A DNA stretch of 36,570 nucleotides from UBA4615 sp044368415 (GTDB lineage Bacteria; Pseudomonadota; Gammaproteobacteria; Burkholderiales; Burkholderiaceae_E), in NCBI GenBank assembly GCA_044368415.1, contig JBIPLJ010000043.1, forward strand, positions 1 through 36,570. Direction: 5' to 3'. Numbering within the stretch: the first letter of the stretch is position 1; the number at the start of each line of letters is the position of its first letter. Made by a program: the position numbers and the translations under genes. The notes under the pieces were generated by a model. It saw nothing but the letters and a program-made list of their open reading frames with translations. It was not told the origin of the DNA and ran no database searches. This document shows positions 30,221-36,570 of the stretch, piece by piece.

Positions 30221-30972
30221 CCGGCTTCCAAACCCTCCTATACAAGGAGACGCTGCGCTTCTGGAAGGTCGCCGTGCAGACGGTCGCCGCGCCCGTGCTC
30301 ACCGCGATGCTCTACCTGCTGGTGTTCTCGCAGGCGCTCGCCGACCACGTGCAGGTCTATCCCGGCGTGCCCTACGTGAGCTTTCTGGTGCCCGGCCTGG
30401 TGATGATGTCGGTGCTGCAGAATGCGTTCGCCAACGCGTCCTCGTCCCTGATCCAGTCGAAGGTCACCGGCAATCTGGTGTTCGTGCTGCTGCCACCGCT
30501 CTCGCCACTGGAGCTCTTCGGCGCCTATGTGCTGGCCGCCGTCGTGCGGGGCCTGATGGTCGGCTGCGGGGTGTTCCTGGTGACCGCCTGGTTCGCGCCG
30601 CCGATGTTCGCCGCCCCCGGCTGGATCCTGGTCTTCGCGGTCCTGGGCAGCGCGATTCTCGGTACAATGGGATTGATCGGTGGGATCTGGGCCGAGAAGT
30701 TCGACCAGATCGCGATGTTCCAGAACTTCCTGATCATGCCGGCGACCTTCCTCGCAGGCGTCTTCTATTCCGTGCATTCGCTGCCGGCATTCTGGCAGAC
30801 GGTGTCGCACCTGAATCCGTTCTTCTACATGGTCGACGGCTTTCGCTACGGCTTCTTCGGACATTCCGACGTGCCGCCCGCCGTCAGTCTCGCGATTGTC
30901 CTCGCGACGCTGGCCGTCGTGGCCGGCGTGGCGCTGCGGATGCTGCACACCGGCTGGCGGATCCGCCACTGA
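30217..30972 (+). CDS. ABC-2 type exporter, permease (YadH/NodJ-like)
   Basis: A 251-residue integral membrane protein of the ABC-2 family with about six hydrophobic segments, including VAVQTVAAPVLTAMLYLLVF, FLVPGLVMMSVLQNAFANASS, LFGAYVLAAVVRGLMVGCGVFL and the family motif region FQNFLIMPATFLAGVFYSV with HLNPFFYMVDGFRYGFFG near the C-terminus. It pairs with the preceding ATPase (ATGA overlap). The transported compound cannot be inferred. Confidence 0.93.
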   Translation: MTGFQTLLYKETLRFWKVAVQTVAAPVLTAMLYLLVFSQALADHVQVYPGVPYVSFLVPGLVMMSVLQNAFANASSSLIQSKVTGNLVFVLLPPLSPLELFGAYVLAAVVRGLMVGCGVFLVTAWFAPPMFAAPGWILVFAVLGSAILGTMGLIGGIWAEKFDQIAMFQNFLIMPATFLAGVFYSVHSLPAFWQTVSHLNPFFYMVDGFRYGFFGHSDVPPAVSLAIVLATLAVVAGVALRMLHTGWRIRH

Positions 30973-31027
30973 CGCCTACCCCGGCGCGGGCCTCCCGCAC
31001 GCGCCACCACGCCGTCCCCGACGCATC

Positions 31028-31273
31028 ATGACCACCCCCGACGCCATCCACCGGTACATCACCGACGGTCTGCTGTGCGAACACCTGCACGTCGACGGCG
31101 ACGGCCGCCACTTCGAGGCGACGATCGTCTCGGCGCAGTTCGCGGGCAAACGCCCGGTCCAGCGCCACCAGATGGTCTACGCGGTGCTGGGCGACCGGAT
31201 GCGCGAGGAGATCCACGCGCTGTCGATGACCACCCTGACGCCCGAGGAATGGGCGGCCCAACGCACGAAGTAG
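31028..31273 (+). CDS. BolA/IbaG family protein
   Basis: An 81-residue single-domain BolA-like protein. The conserved core is FEATIVSAQFAGKRPVQRHQMVYAVLGDRMREEIHALSM, with the His of the RHQMVY motif that helps bind [2Fe-2S] clusters with a monothiol glutaredoxin. It lies directly upstream of murA (7-base gap), as ibaG does in E. coli, so this is the IbaG type rather than BolA itself. A 55-base C-rich spacer separates it from the permease. Confidence 0.9.
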   Translation: MTTPDAIHRYITDGLLCEHLHVDGDGRHFEATIVSAQFAGKRPVQRHQMVYAVLGDRMREEIHALSMTTLTPEEWAAQRTK

Positions 31274-31280
31274 GACCGCG

Positions 31281-32548
<1,268 letters not shown>

Positions 32549-32552
<4 letters not shown>

Positions 32553-33199
32553 TCACGCTCGCGCTGTCGAAGGGACGCATCCTCGACGACACGCTGCCGC
32601 TGCTGAAGTCGGTCGGCATCGACGTCGACCCGGCGGTGCTCGACTCGCGCAGGCTGATCCTGCCCACCGCCGATCCGGGCCTGCGTCTGATCATCGTGCG
32701 GGCCTCCGACGTACCGACCTACGTGCAGTACGGCGCGGCAGACCTCGGCGTCGCCGGCAAGGACGTGCTGCTCGAGCACGGCGGCGACGGCCTCTACCAG
32801 CCGATCGACCTCGGCATCGGGCGCTGCCGGATGTGCGTGGCCACTAAGCGCGGCTTCGACTACGCGGCCGCGGTGCGCCGTGGCGCCCGCCTGCGCGTGG
32901 CCACCAAATACGTGACCGTCGCACGCGAGCACTTCGCCGCCAAGGGCGTGCACGTCGACCCGATCAAGCTGTACGGCTCGATGGAGCTCGCGCCGCTGGT
33001 GGGGCTGGCCGACGCGATCGTCGACCTGGTCTCCACCGGCAGCACCCTCAATGCGAACGACCTCGTGGAGGTCGAGCAGATCATGACCATCTCGTCGCGG
33101 CTGATCGTCAACCAGGCCTCGCTCAAGACCCGGCATGCGGCGCTCGCGCCGCTGCTGCAACGGCTGGCGGGCGCGGTCGGCGTGGAGTCCCCCGCATGA
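32549..33199 (+). CDS. hisG: ATP phosphoribosyltransferase, short form
   Basis: Condenses ATP and PRPP in the first step of histidine synthesis. At 216 residues it is the short catalytic form (HisG-S), which lacks the regulatory C-terminal domain and needs a HisZ partner; hisZ is not in the window. Motifs: LALSKGRILDDTLPLL, YGAADLGVAGKDVLLE and the PRPP loop DAIVDLVSTGSTLNAN. It overlaps both murA and hisD by ATGA. Confidence 0.96.
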
Positions 33200-34515
33200 A
33201 CGCCGCCAGACCCGACATCCACCGCCTCGACAGCACCGAGCCGGGGTTCGACGCGCGCCTGTCGGCGCTGCTCGCCTGGGAGTCTGGCCAGGATGCCGAG
33301 ATCGAGCGCGCGGCCGCCGACATCCTGCGCGACGTGCGGGCCCGTGGCGACGCGGCCGTGCTCGAGTACACCCTTCGCTTCGACCGGGTCGAGGTCGCCG
33401 ACGCAAGTGCGCTCGAGCTGCCGCGTGCCGAGCTCGACGCCGCGCTCGCAGGCCTTGCGCCCGCCCGGCGCGACGCGCTCGAGGCCGCCGCCGCACGGGT
33501 GCACGACTACCACCGCCACCAGCTCGCCCGGTCCTGGTCGTATGTCGATGCCGATGGCACGCGCCTCGGCCAGAAGGTCGGTCCGCTCGACCGCGTCGGC
33601 CTGTACGTGCCCGGCGGCAAGGCCGCCTATCCGTCGTCGGTGCTGATGAACGCGATCCCGGCCAAGGTCGCCGGCGTGCCCGAGCTGGTGATGGTCACGC
33701 CCACGCCTGGTGGTGTGCGCAACCCGCTGGTGTTGGCGGCCGCGGCGATCGCCGGCGTCGACCGGGTGTTCACCATCGGCGGCGCGCAGGCGGTCGGCGC
33801 ACTCGCCTACGGCACGGTCACCGTGCCCGCGGTCGACAAGATCGTGGGTCCGGGCAACGCCTATGTTGCCGAGGCCAAGCGGCGCGTCTTCGGCACCGTC
33901 GGCATCGACATGATCGCCGGTCCCTCCGAGATCCTCGTGATCTGCGATGGCGGCACCGATCCCGACTGGATCGCGATGGACCTGTTCTCGCAGGCCGAGC
34001 ACGACGAGCTCGCGCAGGCGATCCTGCTGTGCCCCGACGCCGCCTACCTCGACGCGGTCCACGCCGCGATCCGCCGGCTGCTGCCGACGATGCCGCGGCG
34101 CGACGTGATCGCGGCCTCGCTCGCCGGGCGTGGCGCGCTGGTCAAGGTCCGCAGCCTCGAGGAGGCCTGCGAGATCGCCAATAGGATCGCGCCCGAGCAC
34201 CTCGAGATCTCGACTGCCGCGCCGCAACGCTGGGCCGACCTGATCCGCCATGCCGGCGCGATGTTCCTCGGGCCCTGGACCAGCGAGTCGCTCGGCGACT
34301 ACTGCGCGGGGCCGAACCACGTGCTGCCGACGATGCGCACCGCGCGCTTCTCCTCGCCGCTGGGCGTCTACGATTTCCAGAAGCGCTCGAGCCTCATCGA
34401 GGTCTCCGAGAAGGGCGCGCGCGCGCTCGGCGCGATCGCCGCCGAGCTCGCACACGGCGAGGGGCTGCAGGCGCACGCGCGCAGCGCCGAGCTGCGCGCG
34501 CAGGCCTCCCGATGA
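33196..34515 (+). CDS. hisD: Histidinol dehydrogenase
   Basis: Zinc- and NAD-dependent enzyme that oxidises histidinol to histidine in two steps. The 439-residue protein shows GLYVPGGKAAYPSSVLMNAIPAK, GPGNAYVAEAKRRVFG, DMIAGPSEILV, DLFSQAEHDE and the catalytic Glu334-His335 in APEHLEI, followed by the GPNHVLPT region. ATGA overlaps join it to hisG and hisC. It is complete, with no missing key residue. Confidence 0.97.
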   Translation: MNAARPDIHRLDSTEPGFDARLSALLAWESGQDAEIERAAADILRDVRARGDAAVLEYTLRFDRVEVADASALELPRAELDAALAGLAPARRDALEAAAARVHDYHRHQLARSWSYVDADGTRLGQKVGPLDRVGLYVPGGKAAYPSSVLMNAIPAKVAGVPELVMVTPTPGGVRNPLVLAAAAIAGVDRVFTIGGAQAVGALAYGTVTVPAVDKIVGPGNAYVAEAKRRVFGTVGIDMIAGPSEILVICDGGTDPDWIAMDLFSQAEHDELAQAILLCPDAAYLDAVHAAIRRLLPTMPRRDVIAASLAGRGALVKVRSLEEACEIANRIAPEHLEISTAAPQRWADLIRHAGAMFLGPWTSESLGDYCAGPNHVLPTMRTARFSSPLGVYDFQKRSSLIEVSEKGARALGAIAAELAHGEGLQAHARSAELRAQASR

Positions 34516-35597
34516 GCGCCACCCCGCAGGACCTGATCCGACCCGACGTTCTCGCGATGGCGGGCTACCACGTGCCGCCGGCTGCCGGGCTCGTGAAGCT
34601 CGACGCGATGGAGAACCCCTACCGTCTGCCTCCCGAGCTGCAGCGCGCGCTGGCCGAACGGCTCGCAGCGGTTGCCATCAACCGCTATCCGGCGCCGAGC
34701 TACGCGGGCCTCAAGCGCCTGGTGCGCGAGAAGCTGGGCGTGCCCGCGGGCGCCGAGGTGCTGCTGGGCAACGGCTCCGACGAGCTGATCACGATGATGT
34801 CGGTGGCCACCGCGCGGCCGGGCGCCACGGTCGTCGCACCGGCGCCGTCCTTTGTCATGTACGACTTGTCGACGCGCTTCGCCGGCAGCACCTATGTGCC
34901 GGTGCCGCTGGCCGCCGACCTGTCGCTCGACCTGCCGGCGATGCTCGCCGCGATCGCGCTGCACCGCCCCGCGATCGTCTGGCTCGCCTATCCGAACAAC
35001 CCGACCGGCAACTGCTTCGAGCGCGCCGACGTCGAGGCGATCCTCGCCGCCGCCCCCGGGTTGGTGGTGCTCGACGAGGCCTACCAGCCGTTCGCGCTCG
35101 ACACTTGGATGGACGCGCTGCCGCGCCATGACAACCTCGTCGTGATGCGCACCGTCTCCAAGCTCGGCCTGGCCGGCATCCGGATCGGCTACATGGCCGC
35201 GGCGCCACACTGGATCGCCGAGTTCGACAAGGTCCGACCGCCGTACAACGTCAGCGTGCTCGACGAGGCCGCCGCCGAGTTCGCGCTCGAGCACCTCGAG
35301 GTGCTGCTGGCGCAGGCCGCCCGGCTGCGCGAGGACCGCGGCACGCTCGCGGCCGCGCTTGCCGCGATCCCCGGGGTGGCGGTGTTCCCGTCGCGAGCGA
35401 ACTTCCTGCTCGTCAGGGTGGCCGACTCGGCCGCCACCGCCGCGGGCATGCGCGAGCGCGGCGTGCTGATCAAGGACGTGGGTAGAATGCACCCGCTGCT
35501 CGCGGGATGCCTGCGCCTGACCGTGGGCACGCCGGCCGAGAACGCGGCGATGCTCGAGGCGCTGCGCGACGCGCTCGCGGCGCTGCCGGGGCGCTGA
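34512..35597 (+). CDS. hisC: Histidinol-phosphate aminotransferase
   Basis: PLP enzyme converting imidazole-acetol phosphate to histidinol phosphate. The 361 residues carry KLDAMENPYRLP near the N-terminus, GNGSDELITM, the YPNNPTGNCF segment, VLDEAYQPFA and the PLP lysine Lys217 in TVSKLGLAGIRIGYM. The C-terminal RPPYNVS and GVLIKDVG elements are present. Its ATG overlaps hisD; hisB follows after a 111-base C-rich gap. Confidence 0.96.
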   Translation: MSATPQDLIRPDVLAMAGYHVPPAAGLVKLDAMENPYRLPPELQRALAERLAAVAINRYPAPSYAGLKRLVREKLGVPAGAEVLLGNGSDELITMMSVATARPGATVVAPAPSFVMYDLSTRFAGSTYVPVPLAADLSLDLPAMLAAIALHRPAIVWLAYPNNPTGNCFERADVEAILAAAPGLVVLDEAYQPFALDTWMDALPRHDNLVVMRTVSKLGLAGIRIGYMAAAPHWIAEFDKVRPPYNVSVLDEAAAEFALEHLEVLLAQAARLREDRGTLAAALAAIPGVAVFPSRANFLLVRVADSAATAAGMRERGVLIKDVGRMHPLLAGCLRLTVGTPAENAAMLEALRDALAALPGR

Positions 35598-35708
35598 CCC
35601 GGCAGCGCTTGCCGGTGCCGCCCCGCTTCCGACCCCGCTTCCGACCTCTCCTCGTCCCCGCTCCCGAACCCTCCCCGAACCGGCCGCCGCCGAACCGCCC
35701 CCACCGCC
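35598..35708 (+). promoter_or_regulatory. C-rich, G-poor spacer between hisC and hisB (possible Rho-loading region)
   Basis: This gap has no gene. Bases 35621-35680 hold 36 C and only 8 G, with a near-duplicate CCCCGCTTCCGACC-type unit and repeated CCCGAACC-like units. On the plus strand this is the unstructured pyrimidine-rich composition favoured by Rho. It breaks an otherwise overlapping his gene series and could cause polarity. Confidence 0.35.
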
Positions 35709-36302
35709 ATGCGCACCGCCGAAGTCCGCCGCGATACTGCCGAGACCCAGATCCGGGTCCGCATCGACCTGGACGGCACCGGCCGCCAGACGCTCGCCTC
35801 GGGCGTGCCGTTCCTCGATCACATGCTCGACCAGATCGCCCGCCACGGGCTGGTCGACCTCGAGGTCGAGGCGCACGGCGACCTGCACATCGACGGACAC
35901 CACACCGTCGAGGACATCGGCATCACGCTCGGCCAGGCCGTAGCGCGCGCCGTCGGCGACAAGAAGGGCATACGCCGTTACGGCCATGCCTACGTACCGC
36001 TCGACGAGGCGCTGTCGCGGGTGGTGGTCGACTTCTCCGGGCGCCCCGGCCTCGTCTGGAACGTGCCCTTCACGCGCGCGATGATCGGCAGCTTCGACGT
36101 CGACCTCGCACACGAGTTCTTCCAGGGCTTCGTGAACCACGCTCAGATGACCGTCCACGTAGACACGCTGCGCGGCGACAACGCGCACCACCAGTGCGAG
36201 ACGGTGTTCAAGGCCTTCGCGCGCGCCTTCCGGATGGCGGTCGAGCCCGATCCGCGCGCCGCCGGCCAGATCCCCTCCACCAAGGGCAGCCTGCAGGGCT
36301 GA
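35709..36302 (+). CDS. hisB: Imidazoleglycerol-phosphate dehydratase
   Basis: Dehydrates imidazole-glycerol phosphate. The 197-residue protein is the monofunctional enzyme, without the N-terminal phosphatase domain of enteric HisB. Manganese-binding histidine/glutamate motifs are seen: FLDHMLDQIARHG, DGHHTVEDIGITLGQA, FFQGFVNHAQMTVHV and NAHHQCETVFKAFARA. It is preceded by the C-rich spacer with no clear Shine-Dalgarno, and hisH follows after 34 bases. Confidence 0.96.
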   Translation: MRTAEVRRDTAETQIRVRIDLDGTGRQTLASGVPFLDHMLDQIARHGLVDLEVEAHGDLHIDGHHTVEDIGITLGQAVARAVGDKKGIRRYGHAYVPLDEALSRVVVDFSGRPGLVWNVPFTRAMIGSFDVDLAHEFFQGFVNHAQMTVHVDTLRGDNAHHQCETVFKAFARAFRMAVEPDPRAAGQIPSTKGSLQG

Positions 36303-36336
36303 GGCCCGCCCTGCGGACCGAACCGGACCCGGTGCG

Positions 36337-36570
36337 ATGACGACGATCGTGGTGGTGGACTACGGCATGGGCAACCTGCGCTCGGTGGCAAAGGCGCTCG
36401 AGCATGTGGCGCCGAAGGCCCGCGTCGAGATCTCGGGCGACGTCGCGCGCATTCGGGCCGCCGACCGGGTGGTCTTCCCCGGGCAGGGCGCGATGCCCGA
36501 CTGCATGCGCCACCTCGACGAGTCCGGGCTGCGCGAGGCCGTCCTCGAGGCCGCCCGCACCAAGCCGCTG
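36337..36570 (+). CDS. hisH: Imidazole glycerol phosphate synthase, glutaminase subunit HisH (runs off right edge)
   Basis: Only the first 78 codons are present. They read MTTIVVVDYGMGNLRSVAKA and continue to VVFPGQGAMPDCMRHLDESGL, which matches the N-terminus and the PGxGA oxyanion region of the class I amidotransferase HisH. It supplies ammonia to HisF. The nucleophilic Cys and the His/Glu pair lie beyond the window. Confidence 0.92.
   Translation, partial: MTTIVVVDYGMGNLRSVAKALEHVAPKARVEISGDVARIRAADRVVFPGQGAMPDCMRHLDESGLREAVLEAARTKPL

Overview
The window is ordinary-looking chromosomal core sequence from a very GC-rich (about 70% by eye) betaproteobacterium, most likely a member of the Burkholderiales. 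The evidence is gene order: lolB-ispE-tRNA-Gln-prs-rplY-pth-ychF, divergent from mutM-mutY, then rapZ-hprK-ptsN-hpf-rpoN-lptB-lptA-lptC-kdsC-kdsD, an mla operon carrying mlaA between mlaD and mlaC, and murA leading into a his operon with the short form of HisG. I assign no genus. I see no insertion sequence, prophage, integrase, CRISPR array or rRNA.

Layout. Bases 1-7452 are read leftward: TPR lipoprotein, lolB, ispE, tRNA-Gln, prs, rplY, pth, a patatin-like hydrolase and the first 42 codons of ychF. Bases 7541-13320 are read rightward: mutM, a dynamin-type GTPase translationally coupled to mutY, and an exported DUF945-like protein. Bases 13357-23024 are read leftward: kdsD-kdsC-lptC-lptA-lptB-rpoN-hpf, then ptsN-hprK-rapZ, a LON-domain protein and a short-chain dehydrogenase. 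Bases 23109 to the right edge are read rightward: a KefB-type antiporter, mlaF-E-D-A-C-B, an ABC-2 exporter pair, a BolA/IbaG protein, murA, hisG-D-C-B and the start of hisH.

Function. Much of the window serves the outer envelope: LPS Kdo synthesis and transport (kdsD, kdsC, lptC, lptA, lptB), phospholipid transport (mla), lipoprotein insertion (lolB) and peptidoglycan precursor synthesis (murA). The ptsN-hprK-rapZ cluster beside rpoN and hpf is the nitrogen-PTS/sigma-54 regulatory block. The rest is translation (pth, rplY, ychF, tRNA-Gln), 8-oxoguanine repair (mutM, mutY), PRPP supply (prs) and histidine synthesis.

Genes are tightly packed, with many ATGA, GTGA or TTGA stop/start overlaps, and no gap between genes exceeds 300 bases. 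I found no obviously new multi-gene system. The points worth a second look are mostly junctions: an ispE stop codon inside tRNA-Gln, twin dyads upstream of ptsN, a nine-codon leader ORF coupled to mlaD, apparently leaderless starts for kdsD and the TPR gene, a dynamin-like GTPase coupled to mutY, two in-frame tandem repeats, and C-rich G-poor spacers.
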